A stretch of 64,000 bases of DNA from Chelydra serpentina (Eukaryota; Chordata; Testudines; Chelydridae), in contig JBAIAC010000007.1 of NCBI GenBank assembly GCA_037349315.1, positions 23,764,001 through 23,828,000 on the forward strand, in the 5' to 3' direction. The notes below the pieces were generated by a model that saw only the letters and a program-made list of their open reading frames with translations, did no database searches and was not told the DNA's origin. The stretch's first letter is position 1. Each line of letters opens with the position of its first letter. The position numbers and the translations under genes were made by a program. Below are positions 45,715-56,074 of the stretch, one piece after another.

Positions 45715-46281
45715 GAAAACATTTGTTTATTTGGACCGTCTCCGGTACTGGTTTCTCGGTTACGGTTTTAACCATGGACGCATTCCGCGGTTGGGGAGCG
45801 GGTGGAGTGTGGGAAAGTAAGCTTCAAAGCTTGGGGAATGACATGATCCTGCTCCCAGAGCAGTCCTAAGTGCTGGACTGATTGTTTAAAGGGAGCCATT
45901 AACCTCTCCTAATGGCATGTGTGTGTGGTGGGGTCTCCGTGACTTTTTCCCTGTGAATATCGGCTACGGATCCCCCGGTGCATTGATCTATCATGCAGGC
46001 TATTGCCAGCCGCTAAAGATCAGTGGTCACCCTCCCCCACCAGACAGCGAAACACCCAACCAACAACCCCATGTAGAGAATCTGAAAACCCACACACAGA
46101 ATGACAAGTGTGCTTACTGCATGCAATTTTTACTGTCCCTTTGAGTTGATCTGTTATCCTGTCTGCACCCTGGGTTGTGCTCCAGTCCTATGCACTTACA
46201 AACCCCGTTACCCAATAACCCGAAAAAAAAACGGTACCGTTTAAGACACTTAGGGAAACATCAATGAACCAAAAAACCAGT

Positions 46282-46287
46282 TTTATT
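46282..46287 (-). terminator. Polyadenylation signal of the Myb-like gene
   Basis: AATAAA on the minus strand (plus TTTATT), about 80 bases beyond the stop codon of the second exon. With the signal at 45.71 kb it shows that the two genes end towards each other about 570 bases apart. Confidence 0.65.
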
Positions 46288-46365
46288 AAAAAGAACATTT
46301 CTTTAACATGGAACCTGGGAAGGGAGGTGTTGCGGGGTGCTGCTGGAGGGAGGGGAAGGAACAAT

Positions 46366-46814
46366 CTACGGTTTTGGGAATGAGAGCCTTCTGCTACTGG
46401 AGCAGTCTGCAAGGGTGGAGTGAATATTTCCACGGACCCTGCCTCCCCTCGTCCTAGTGACTTTGGGTGAGTAAACCACTGGACTTGGTGGCGGGGGTGG
46501 GCGGTTGGAAAGAACATATAGAGGGGTTCTTTCCTCCTGTCTCCTGTCCTGGAGAACATCCACCAGGCGCCGGAGCGTGTCGGTTTGCTCCCTCATTAGT
46601 CCCAGCATTGTTTGGGTAGCCTGCTGATCTTCCTGCCGCCACCTGTCCTCGCGCGCTTCAGCCCTCTGCTCCCATTCCCTGGCTGCTCGCTCGGACCGTG
46701 AGACGTCCTCTCTCCGCTGTGCCGCCTCCCTTCGGGCCAACATCATCAATTCTGAGAACATGTCGTCCCGGGTTCTCTTTTTGCGCCGCCTTAGCTGTAG
46801 CAGCCTATGGGAGG
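46366..46814 (-). CDS. Myb/SANT-like Harbinger partner protein, exon 2
   Basis: On the minus strand an acceptor-like ctcccatag lies just ahead of codons for RLLQLRRRKKRTRDDMFSEL, a basic segment. A long charged helix follows (EREAAQRREDVSRSER-type, with EQTDTLRRLVDVLQDR), then a proline-rich stretch NRPPPPPSPVVYSP and a tail SSRRLSFPKP before the stop at 46366. This is the C-terminal half of Myb-like partners of turtle-type Harbinger transposases, probably used for multimerisation and nuclear import. The open frame upstream of the acceptor (to 46935) is intronic. As I read it, joining the donor after 48179 to this acceptor does not keep the frame (one leftover base against two needed), so a one-base indel or another splice site is implied. 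Confidence 0.75.
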
Positions 46815-47210
46815 GAGAAACACGGGTAGGGCGGGAGACACTCGCAGCTGCGGGATGAGGGAAAGGGAGTGAATTCCTCAGAAAGATACTTTTTGCAGAA
46901 CAATGCCCATACTCTTTCACCATGAATAGGACCAAACACAGTGGCTATCACATGTAAACGTACTACAAGGTCAAATATTATGCCTTAATGCTGAGTGTCT
47001 GGGGTCCTGGTATACGGATCCCAGAAGCCTTGCCGAACAGTGAAAATCACCTCTCTGAAGACCATGGTAAGGTTATGAGTTAGGACTGCTGAGAGATTGC
47101 TTCACAGCAGTGCTCTACTCCCATGTCTCACTCACTGTTCCTGGCGGCGGGCAGGCACTGATGCTAGCCAAACCGCTAATCTACAGCGACTTTCCAAACC
47201 CCCCCCGCAC

Positions 47211-47670
47211 TCCGCGTGTCGCTCACGGGAACCAAAACTGCCCGCGAACCGCTCATCATGAACGGCTCGCCTACCCTTCCCCCCCCTCCGCGTGGTCGCT
47301 CCCGGGAACCTAAAGTGCCCGCGAACCGCTCATCATGAACTGCTCGCCTACCCTTCCCCCCCCCTCCGCGTGGTCGCTCCCAGGAACCTAAAGTGCCCGC
47401 GAACCGCTCATCATGAACGGCTCGCCTACCCTTCCCCCCCCTCCGCGTGGTCGCTCCATGGAACCAAAAATGGCCGCGAACCACTCAGCATGAACGGCTA
47501 GCCTAACCTTCCCCCCCTCCCTTCGCGTGGCAGCTCCCGGGAACCAAGATCGCCCGCGAACCGCTGTTTCAGAACGGATCGCGTACCCTTTCCCCGGCCT
47601 CGCGTGGCCGGTCCCCGGAACTGTCCCTGCCCGCGCGCCGCTAAGTACTAATGGTTTGGCTCCCGAATCC
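47211..47670. repeat. Six-copy, about 77-bp CpG-rich minisatellite inside the Harbinger element
   Basis: Units begin tccgcgtggtcgctcc or a close variant at 47211, 47287, 47365, 47442, 47522 and 47599 (spacing 76, 78, 77, 80, 77). Each contains gcccgcgaaccgctcatcat and ends in a C-rich tract. Copies two to four are nearly identical; outer copies are more diverged. The block lies within the intron of the Myb-like gene and about 100 bases upstream of the 96-aa ORF. The 102-codon minus and 67-69-codon plus frames over it are translations of the repeat. Confidence 0.9.
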
Positions 47671-47770
47671 CTAACACCACGCGTTAACGGAAACAGCCGG
47701 GTGTCTTTCTTTAAAGGGAAAAGGAAGCATTCACTATACTAATTATACCACTCATTCAAACCAGGACCCC

Positions 47771-48061
47771 ATGACTGATATCACTCTGATGAGGATTACC
47801 GAGACAGAGAAATACTGCATGCTGCGTCAATGCCAGCAAACCCCGGGGCCGTATGCTGCCATGCTATGCAAGGCAATGATACCAGAGTACCTGCTGCTTG
47901 CATGGCGCGGGAAAGTATCCTACCATGGAGGAGACAATAAGGCCGCTCTCCCAGTGAACGTGCTAAACAAGCTCTCACTGTACCTCCAGGAGAGCTTCGC
48001 GGAGATCTCAGATGGGGATTACACCTCTATCCCCATACATATTGACAGACTTTTCGAATAG
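47771..48061 (+). CDS. Unidentified 96-aa ORF carried by the Harbinger element
   Basis: A plus-strand frame of 96 codons opens MTDITLMRITETEKYCMLRQ, passes AMIPEYLLLAWRGKVSYHG and ends DYTSIPIHIDRLFE. Amino-acid composition is balanced and protein-like, with alternating hydrophobic and charged residues, unlike the low-complexity frames over the adjacent minisatellite. It lies wholly inside the intron of the minus-strand Myb-like gene and about 100 bases downstream of the CpG-rich repeats, which could serve as its promoter. An aataaa (near 48152) follows about 90 bases after the stop. I recognise no domain and no known Harbinger role. It could be a captured host exon, an accessory transposon gene, or chance. 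Confidence 0.5.
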   Translation: MTDITLMRITETEKYCMLRQCQQTPGPYAAMLCKAMIPEYLLLAWRGKVSYHGGDNKAALPVNVLNKLSLYLQESFAEISDGDYTSIPIHIDRLFE

Positions 48062-48178
48062 TTGCACAGGAAAGCGACTCCAAGCTGAAGCGCATAACGC
48101 CAATTAAGCCACAGTTACACAGTGCTATCACACCATACCTATTGTATTGCAAATAAATGTCTAACACACTAACCTGAT

Positions 48179-48750
48179 GATCCTTCGCCTGATTCCTGGT
48201 CAGGAATGCTGCCTTGGGAGTGTTCGTAGGGCAGCTCAGTCAGGGTGAGGAATAGTTCCTGGCTGTCGGGGAAATCAGCAGTGAGACCGCTGTCTAGTGC
48301 CTCGTCCTCCTCCCCTCCTTCCTCTTCTTCGCCGTCCGCGAAAACCTCCTCCGACGTGGCCGTAGATAAGACCCCGTCGTCGGAGTCCACGGACAGTGGT
48401 GGGGTAGTTGTGGCAGCACCACCGAGCATGGCATGCAGTGCCTCGTAAAATCGGCAAGTGTGTGGCTGCGACCCGGAGCGTCCGTTGGACTCCTTGGTCT
48501 TTTGGTACGCCTGCCGCAGCTCCTTGATTTTCACGCGGCACTGCGTAGCATCCCGGCTGTATCCTCTCTCCGTCATAGCCTGGGATATTTTTTCATAAAT
48601 CTTTGCATTCCGTCTTTTGGAACGGAGCTCGGCTAGGATTGATTCATCTCCCCACACAGCGATCAGATCCAAAACTTCCCGATCAGTCCATGCTGGAGCC
48701 CTCTTTCTAATCTGGGATTGCATGGTAACCTCTGCTGTAGAGCTCTGCAT
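48179..48750 (-). CDS. Myb/SANT-like Harbinger partner protein, exon 1
   Basis: The open frame runs 48831-48169. I prefer the Met at 48750 (MQSSTAEVTMQSQIRKRAPA), directly before the domain, over the first ATG. A Myb/SANT-like DNA-binding domain follows: RAPAWTDREVLDLIAVWGDE, then NAKIYEKISQAMTERGYSRD, then QCRVKIKELRQAYQKTKE (residues about 45-115 of the long frame). Trp and spaced hydrophobics are as in the trihelix/MADF-like fold. Next come a SQPHTCRFYEALHAMLGG helix, an acidic run EEVFADGEEEEGGEEDE, and a C-terminal LTLTEL segment. The exon ends TCATCAG|GTTAGT, a good splice donor at 48179. Such proteins bind the transposon ends and bring the transposase to the nucleus (known for HARBI1 with its Myb-like partner). 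Confidence 0.85.
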
Positions 48751-49259
48751 CGTTGCCAGTGCTGCTGAGCTCGCCACGATGTCCAAAGAGGAAATGGGAT
48801 TCAAAATGGCCAGACAGGAAAAGGGATTCAAATTTTCCCGGGGATTTCTCTGAGTGGCAGGTCAGAGCATCCGAGTACAGATTACTGCCCTGAGCGTCCA
48901 CTGAGTGGTGCACTGTGGGATAGCTCCCGGAGCTATTAGCGTCGAATTCCGTCCACAGTACCTCGAATTTGACATGGTCATTTCGAATTTGGTGCTACTC
49001 CCCTCGTCGGGGTGGAGTACAGAAATCAATTCAAAGAGCCCTTTATGTCGAAATAAACTGCTTCATAATGTGGACGGGTGAGGGATTAAATCGAGTTAAC
49101 GCTGCTAAATTTGACATAAAGTCCTAGTGTAGACCTGGCCTAAGCATCGTTCCAAAAGGCCTTACTAAGTCTGATTGTATTTAATATGATTGTGAGCAAT
49201 CCAGTTAGCTGATATTATGCTGACCATGACTGGTTAAACTTCCTGCGGGTTTAACCGTG

Positions 49260-49312
49260 GCTTAATTAACCATAAGGTCCCTTCCAGATTTACATTTCTA
49301 TGATTCTATGAC
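49260..49312 (+). repeat. CR1-type LINE 3' terminus
   Basis: 'aaggtcccttccagatttacatttctatgattctatga' is the final part of a CR1 with its octamer tail. Only about 50 bases remain. Confidence 0.75.
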
Positions 49313-50019
49313 TCGTTGACATAATGCTGAACTCAATCGATCTTTGTATACACTGACCCATCAGTCATAGTCTTTACATTTTTTTTTCCAATCTGACCCT
49401 AACCTTTCAAAGAAAAGAAGTTGTACAAGAAAATATATTACATTAAAGTGAACAGGATTTGTAGCAGTCAGCGAAAGAAGGTGGATAGTATTTTTATAGT
49501 GTCACTAAAATGCCTGGCTCCTTAAGAACTAGAAGAAAGAAAATGTCCCTGCCCTGGTTAGGCTACAGTGTAAATTCAGTGTATACATGTGTCTAAAATA
49601 AATGATCAATCTAGAGGGAGTGGCAACCAGAGAAGTCAAGGAAATGGAAACACTTCTCAAAATTCAGGCCATTTTTTACAGTGCTGTTTCATATTTTCTT
49701 GGGAGCTTTCTTTTGTGAAGGGGATGGGAAGAGGAGGTTAATTCGCTCCACACTACGCTCAGACAAGAGAGAAGGAGCGGATGGGGCCTGAGCAGAGACT
49801 AGCAATGATAAGGAAGCTGAAAGAAGTTCATTTGAGGAGGGAATCTGAGGAAGCAAGGCAGTAGTTTGGTGCACAGGGAGAGGGAACATGTTCTCCACAA
49901 AGAGGTTTGGCACAAAGTCATACATGGGAGCAGACAAAGAGATCATTAAGGAGAAAGGAAGGGGCCGTCTGGAGGGAGGAACAGGTGGGCACAAGAGCTT
50001 AGATGGAGGTCTGATTATT
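49313..50019. other. Unannotated stretch
   Basis: The 101-codon minus frame at 49689-49994 is proline- and serine-rich and might be antisense debris of an old LINE, but no motif supports this. Nothing else is recognised. Confidence 0.35.
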
Positions 50020-50155
50020 ACTATTAATTACTTGTATTGGTGGAACATCTAGCAGCTCCAGTCATGGACCAGGACCCCATTGTGCCAGGCACTGTACAAA
50101 CACAGAACAAAAGGACAGTCCCTGCCCCCAAAGAATTTACAATCTAAGTATTGAA
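50020..50155 (-). repeat. Amniote-type interspersed repeat fragment
   Basis: 'attacttgtattggtggaacatctagcagctccagtcatgg', 'ccattgtgccaggcactgtacaaacac' and 'aggacagtccctgccccca' are the reverse of the wording at 8975 and 15283. Non-coding. Confidence 0.6.
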
Positions 50156-50849
50156 GGCAGGGCCCAGGATTATGGAGTTGAGACGGGTTGGTGCATTAGG
50201 AGAAGGAAATGATTGTAGCTGCACCATTTGGGGAGGCTTTTAAAAGGCTTCTTTTAAGTTTCCAAGAGTGCCAAATACCTGACATGGCATTGTCCAGACT
50301 CTAATCACTGAAATTCACCTTGGTTAATGCAGACTAATCACAGTGTTCCCCTGGCTTTCAAAAGTGTCCAGGATCCAGGTTCTGTTTGGCTAATCTAAGC
50401 TTCTTATTTTCTTCAGGTAGCAGGAGGGATATGCAGTAGCAGTGAGTTACCCTCTAGCCTACTGTAGCAGTAGCAGTAAGAATGAGTGTGGGTGTCGCTT
50501 ACCTGCCCTGTTTGACTCACCTCTCCTTCATTTTGCTGATTTCATTTAAATATTTAAATGCTGAAATATTCAAGCCACAGACTGTTTACATTTCACTTCA
50601 CCAGAAGGAAGCGAAGTTTGAAAAGTGTTACCATGGAAACAATGGAGTGAGGCGGCAGCTAAATATGAAAGGAAGTCACCCAATATTAAACATACAGAAA
50701 TGTTTCGGGGTAACATGAAATGAAAAACTAATCTTATTAGTCGTGCCACTGCAGAGCATCCATTTATCCTTATTACTTCATTACAAGAAGCAACGTGAGG
50801 CCTCCTCTTCAGTCCAGTGTGACAAAGTAAAAGCATTTCCCATATGAAG
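50156..50849. other. Unannotated stretch
   Basis: Short opposing frames at 50482-50718 (+) and 50570-50836 (-) have no domain. No transposon ends or RNA gene are recognised. Confidence 0.35.
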
Positions 50850-51026
50850 AGCCATAGAATCTCAGGGTTGGAAGGGACCTTAGGAGGTCATGTAGTCCAA
50901 TCCCCTGCTCAAAGCAGGACAAATCCCCAAGTTTTGCCCCAGATCCCTAAATGGCCCCCTCAAGGATTGAACTCACAACCCTGGGTTTAGCAGGCCAATG
51001 CTCAATCCACTGAGCTATCCCTTCCC
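50850..51026 (-). repeat. tRNA-derived SINE with CR1-like tail (tortoise Pol III SINE type)
   Basis: On the minus strand the head reads gggatagctcagtggattga with a B-box-like gggttgtgagttcaatcc. The tail reads 'ggacctcc'-style CR1 text ending gattctatggc. It is nearly colinear with the copy at 13614-13793, including the ccctaaatggccccctcaagg middle. Confidence 0.88.
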
Positions 51027-51261
51027 CATCATTAATTAAGTAATACCCTACATAAGAGATGATATATTTTTGGAGAATAAATGGCAGATGTGGGCAGGAC
51101 TTCATTCAACTGGTTGGTCTACATCAATGCTGGCTATCGGTACATCACATTTTAATTGATGTTTTTGTGACTGACTCTTTACTTAAAAGTGATTGAAGGG
51201 GAATATGCTTATAAAATGCATGCACACATCTATCACCGCTACTATACTAAGGGGCGGTGGT

Positions 51262-51478
51262 GTCCTCTGACAGAACATGGGGCTGGAAGTCAAGAAGTCC
51301 TAAGTTCTAATCCTTCCACTGACATGTTGTGTGGCCTTGGGCAAGTCTCTACATCAGTTTTTCCAAACCTTACCCTTTCTTCCCCATCCATCTATCTGTA
51401 AAATGGGGGTGTGTATTCACTTATATCCCAGAGGTATGGTGTCATGAGGCCTAGATAATGTTTGTTTGGGGCTTTGAA
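51262..51478 (+). repeat. MIR SINE
   Basis: 'ggggctggaagtcaagaagtcctaagttctaatcc', 'tgtggccttgggcaagtctct', 'ccatctatctgtaaaatggggg' and 'ttggggctttgaacac' follow the MIR consensus order from the A-box side to the LINE-like tail. Confidence 0.85.
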
Positions 51479-51487
51479 CACTTAAGA

Positions 51488-51640
51488 CTCAGTTCTGATT
51501 TAATTTACAGAGGTGTAAATCAGAACTAACCCAGCTGACATCAATGGAGTCACACTGGGGTAAACAAATTCAGAATCAAGCACATAAAGTATTTTTAAGG
51601 GCCAGATCCTGTACTTCTCAAGCAAACCAAGCTCCTATTG
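51488..51640. repeat. Short palindromic ancient repeat fragments
   Basis: 'ttctgatttaatttacagaggtgtaaatcagaac' with 'ccagctgacatcaatggagtcacactggggtaaac' and then 'gccagatcctgtacttctcaa' belong to the same dispersed foldback wording as 11.76 and 19.63 kb. Confidence 0.5.
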
Positions 51641-52094
51641 ACAGTAGGGAGTTTTGCACACATGAGCTCTGAATTATTGCACTGCAAGACATTTTTCAAA
51701 GTTTCAGCAGTTTGGGGCCAAAAGAAGATTAGCATGTAGAAGTACGCAGCTAGACACACAGTGCCTCTTCCAATTATAGAAATGAGCACACAGAGCTGTG
51801 CTGCTGTGAAGTGGATTTCAAATCATCCTTGTGGATAAATATAAAATTCTACCTTTGTCAATCTGTCACCACATATCCTGAAATTCCAGAATCACTTCTT
51901 TCAAGCATGGGTAGGAATAACCTCCTGCTACAGCCAGTGCTCATAACACAGAAGAATTTCCAACATCTCTAAAGAAAATACACAAGCTGTAGCTTCGCTG
52001 AATTTTATTTTTTCTATTGGGCAGGCAAGGGGAAATAATCCAATTTGCTAACAGCATAGATGATTAAAATTAAAGTATAATAGAATTTGAAGAG
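51641..52094. other. Unannotated stretch
   Basis: AT-rich sequence with no recognisable exon or repeat before the CR1 copy. Confidence 0.35.
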
Positions 52095-53580
52095 CAACTA
52101 GCAAAAGACACAAAAACTAACAGCAATGTTTTAAGTACATTCGAAGCAGGAAACCCGCCAAACAATCGGTGGGACCACTGGATGATCAAGCGGCTAAAGG
52201 AGCACTCAAAGAAGACAAGGCTGTTGCGGAGAAGCAAAATGAATTATTTGCATCACTCTTCACTGCAGAGGATGTGAGAGAGATCCCCACACGTGAGCCA
52301 CTCTTTTTAGGTGACAAATCTGAAGAACTGTCCCTGACTGAGTTGTCATTTGTAATGTCAATTAAAAAAAAAAACCCTTAATCCTGGCAATTACAGGCCA
52401 GTAAGCCTAATTTCAGTACCAGACAAATTGGTTAAAACTATACCAAATAACTAAAATATCAGACACATAGATGAACACAATATGTTGGGGAAGACTCAAT
52501 ATGGCTTTTGTAAAGGGAAAGCATGCCTCACCAATCTATTAACATTTTTTGAGGGAGTCAACAAGCATGTGGACAAGGGTGATCCAGCTGATATAGTGTA
52601 CTTGGACTTTCAGAAAGCCTTTGACAAAGTCCCTCACCAAAGGCAAAGTAAGTAATCCTGGGATAAGAGGGAAGGTCCTCTCATGAATCACTATCTGGTT
52701 AAAAGATGGGAACCAAATGGTCAATTTTCACAATAGAGGTAAATAGCAAGGTCCCCCAAGTATCTGTACTGGGACTGTGTTGTTCAACATATTCATAAAT
52801 GATCTGGGGTGAACAGTGAGTTAGCAAAATTTGCAGATGATACAGAATTACTAAAGATAGTTAAGTCCAAAGCTGACTGTGAAGAATTACAAATGGATCT
52901 CCCGAAACTGGCTGATTGGGCAAAAAAATGGCAGACGAAATTCATTGTTGATAAGTACAAAGTAATGCATGTTGGAAAACAATCCCAATTTATACAAAAT
53001 GATGGAGTCTAAATTAGCTATTACCTCTCAGGAAAGAGATCTTAGAATAATTGCAGATAGGTCTCTGAAAACATCCACACAATGTGCAGCAGCACTAAAA
53101 AAAAGCTAACAATGTCAGGAACCATTAGGAAAGGGATACATAATAAGACAGAAAATATCATAATGCCACTATAAAAATCTATGGTATGCCCACACCTTGA
53201 ATATTGTGTACAGTTCTGGTCATCCAGCTCACAAAAGATATTAGAATTGGAAAAGGTACAGAGAAAGGCAACAAAAATGATTAGGGACATGGAGCAGACT
53301 CCATATGAGGAGAGATGAAAAAACTTAGAACAGAGGCAACTAAGGGGCATATGATAGAGGTTTATAAAATTGTGAACAGAGTGGAGAAAGTGAATAGGGA
53401 AGTGTTATTTACCCCTGCACAAGAATCAGCGGTCATGCAATGAAATTAATAGGCAGCAAGTTTAAAACTAATATAAGGCAGTACTTCTTCACACAATGCA
53501 CACTCAACCTGGGAACTCTTTGCCTGGAAATGTTTTGAAGTATAACTGGATTCTAAGAAGAATTAGATAAGTTCACGGAG
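52095..53580 (+). pseudogene. CR1 ORF2 pseudogene
   Basis: Fragments in changing frames read LDDQAAKGALKEDKAVAEKQ (52175), NYRPVSLISVPDKL (52395), QYGFCKGKACLTNLLTFFEG (52500), YLDFQKAFDKVPHQ (52600), KFADDTELLKIVKSKADCEE (52825, the FADD catalytic box intact) and a C-terminal domain with [13 protein letters not shown] text near 53190. Frameshifts, stops and a deletion around 52650-52800 disable it. It is clearly older than the 9.5 kb copy. The 102-codon minus frame at 53042-53350 is a shadow. Confidence 0.88.
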
Positions 53581-53815
53581 GATAGGCCTATCAATGGCTA
53601 GTAGCCAAGATGGTCATCCCTAAATGCTGTGGGTATCCCTAAACACCTTGACTGCCAGAAGCTGGGACTGGATGACAGGGGATGGATCACTTGATAATTG
53701 CCCTGTTCTGTTCATTCCACTGAGACATCTGACACTGGCCACTGTCGGCAGACAGAAGACTGGGCTAGATGGACCACTGGTCTGACCCAGTATGGCCGTT
53801 CTTACATTCTTATGA
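52095..53815 (+). mobile_element. Decayed CR1 LINE with 3' terminus
   Basis: The copy runs from the pre-RT region through ORF2 to a 3' UTR with 'actgggctagatggacc', 'acccagtatggccgttct' and a final tacattcttatg. It belongs to a different CR1 subfamily from the copy at 9.5 kb, whose tail ends in ATTCTATG. Its 3' UTR matches the tails at 2.13 kb and 57.6 kb. Confidence 0.9.
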
Positions 53816-54982
53816 TTAGTGGTTAGAGCTGAGTGTAGGGTCAGGTGGTGGACTCAAAACATCCATGTACAGAAGATATCATATCTATTTTACAGGTGGT
53901 TAAATTGAATACAGAAAAGCTTAGTCAGTATGTTGCACAAGTATGTTACACAACCTTTCCAGATGACTGTACCCCCTTTCAGGAGTCTGATTTGTCTTGT
54001 GTACCCCCAAGTTTCACCTCACTTAAAAACAACTTACTTTTCTCTATGAGTTCATTTGGGAATATAGTGATTATCTCGTTTCACCCACATAGTAGTAGTT
54101 GGGGCATTTAGTGCACTGGATGTTGTGATAGGATCATGTGTTGTGATAGGCATGGATCCCATCGGAGAAGAGGGAAATCAAGGTTGTGGGGAGGGCAGGG
54201 ACTCCCTGCCTGGAGGTTCAGAGATCCCGCTGAACCCAGAGTTCTTTGGGGTTTACAGCCTCATCCCTTGCTTGCTCCACAAAGCTGCAAACCCCTCCTC
54301 TTAAAAGGAACTGCATGTCTGGCCTCCTGGAGGTTTCTTTAGACTTATTCCTTTCCCAGAGAGGTCTCCTCAGGAGGGAAGGGTTGGAGCCTTAGTTATC
54401 AACCATTATGCTACATTCCTAGGATGCCAGAACATTTACATGTGCCCTCTACAACCATGCATATCAATCCCAATGCTACATGCAGCACTTATAGGAATCA
54501 TGCAGGAACTAGTGGAGTGGAGTCATGGCCATGAGCCATGGTCATGAGACTTAGAATTACGGTGATATGTCTTTTTCCCTAGAGACCACTAGGGTGGGCT
54601 CTGAATTTTGTTCTCTAGTCCTAGAAGCTTCATCATTCATCTGGTGACCCCCATGACTGGGTCCTAAGGCTGTTCCAATTTAAATACACAAAATACATTC
54701 AAATGCCTCTTGCTATAGTCTCTAGTGGCCTGATTCTGTAGGACTCCAAGGATCAAGACTTAAATCTTTTGCCTAATGATGGGCCCAAACCAAACATCCC
54801 CAAACTTTGGGTACGTTCATGTCTGGACCAAAGTCTAGTTCATGTACTTTTAAGGCTTATGAGTGTTACATTCTTAGGGGAAAAGTTATTGAGTATGTTT
54901 TTCACAGGTAGTATACTTTTGTAAAAAGACTATACCTAATATCCATCCCTATTATATACTGTGTGTGTGTGTGGGGGGGCTA
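53816..54982. other. Unannotated stretch
   Basis: No exon, RNA gene or repeat is recognised. A TG microsatellite lies at about 54960-54973. Confidence 0.35.
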
Positions 54983-55075
54983 ATTCTGATCTCACTTGCA
55001 CTAGTGTAAATCAGGACTAGCTATACTGAACTCAATGGAAATACGCTGTTGTGAAACCAGTATGAGTCCTACACC
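54983..55075. repeat. Short palindromic ancient repeat fragment
   Basis: 'ctaattctgatctcacttgcactagtgtaaatcaggac' and 'ctgaactcaatggaaatac' match the left half of the foldback repeat seen at 19629. The right half is degraded. Confidence 0.45.
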
Positions 55076-55798
55076 TTCAAGAAATTTCACACCAAACAAA
55101 CCCTTCTCCTTTTCAAGCTTTTCATACGCCCACCTTTAATAGGATAGGGGCACTAGAAAGTATCTTTAAATGACTAATGAGCAATTTCCACCTTTTCCTA
55201 TGAGTGTGGCATGTAAGAGGGAAGCCTTCCTACTTATGGAAAGAAAGGGAACATCTCCTATTTACAAGCACTTCCTAGAATGTAACATTCCTTTGCTGGG
55301 CTGTTTTCCTGGGCTAAAACATAAGAACAGCCTTAAGGCAGATGAGTTAGTCTCTGCATCTGTATCAGTTGATCTGTTTCTATAAAAATGGTTTCACAGC
55401 AGAAATCTCAGTGGGAATTAAAATACTTGCCTACAAGAAATGCATAGAGGAGAATAAGAGCTGTGTGGTATATGGTACAGAATGCAGATTGACCAACAAG
55501 GCAGAAATTTTCCATTGGTCCATATTGTCACATAAATACAAAGCCATAAACAAACTCACTAGCAACTGATATTTTGAGACTCTGAATGGCTCCCAAAATG
55601 CTTGCAGCCATATAATTATTGAATTTTTAATCAACAGCAAAAAGCAGTAATTTATCTATCAACTTACTGTCTCTTTCCGTCTTTACTAGTCAGCTGATTT
55701 CTTGTAGGCAGGCATCACAAAAGGATATCTTGAGCCGATATTGAAAACATGAGCAAGTAGTGCCCTTCTGGGTCAGTTTAGGAAGGGCACTCCATATC
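55076..55798. other. Unannotated stretch
   Basis: Frames at 55170-55385 and 55369-55569 are featureless. No repeat is recognised before the MITE. Confidence 0.35.
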
Positions 55799-55852
55799 TT
55801 AGGGTACGTCTATACTTACGTGTCCCGTCAGAGGAGTCCAATCGATCTTCTG

Positions 55853-55895
55853 GGTTTGATTTATCGCGTCTTGTCTAGACGCGATAAATCAAACC
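55853..55895. repeat. Perfect 19-bp hairpin in the MITE
   Basis: ggtttgatttatcgcgtct pairs perfectly with agacgcgataaatcaaacc across a five-base loop tgtct. Confidence 0.9.
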
Positions 55896-56002
55896 AGGAA
55901 GTGCTCCCCCGTCGACGCTTGTAATCCTGCTCCACGAATGGAGTAGGCGGAGTCGACAGGGGAGTCTGCGCGCCGTGTGTGGACCCCGGGTAAGTACCTT
56001 TT

Positions 56003-56074
56003 CATTCGAACTAAGATAGTTCGACTTCAGCTACGTTATTCACGTAGCTGAAGTTGCGTATCTTAGTTCGAATT
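56003..56074. repeat. Imperfect long hairpin in the MITE
   Basis: attcgaactaagata on the left pairs with tatcttagttcgaat on the right, and acttcagctacgt pairs with acgtagctgaagt. A few mismatched bases (gttcg against tgcg) sit between. The loop is about five bases. The structure resembles a precursor hairpin but also simply reflects MITE symmetry. Confidence 0.85.

Larger units (their letters stand above)
43928..49140. mobile_element. Autonomous-type PIF/Harbinger DNA transposon, 5.2 kb
   Basis: Left end gggtatgtctacacta and reversed right end ggccaggtctacacta form terminal inverted repeats flanked by TAA on both sides (43925-43927 and 49141-49143), the PIF/Harbinger signature. Subterminal regions also pair (tgcactgtgggtagc on the left, tgcactgtgggatag on the right). 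The interior holds an uninterrupted transposase on the plus strand, a convergent Myb/SANT-like gene on the minus strand, a CpG-rich 77-bp tandem repeat, and a further 96-aa plus-strand ORF. It is far better preserved than the relic at 3.75-6.42 kb and therefore a young insertion. Confidence 0.95.

Noticed and set aside
46815..46935. Upstream part of the 189-codon minus frame as coding
   Set aside because: It lies before a good splice acceptor and is better explained as intron of the Myb-like gene.
47176..47484. 102-codon minus frame with repeated GGGGKGRRAVHDERFAG-type units
   Set aside because: It is the translation of a 77-bp minisatellite, not an independent repeat protein.
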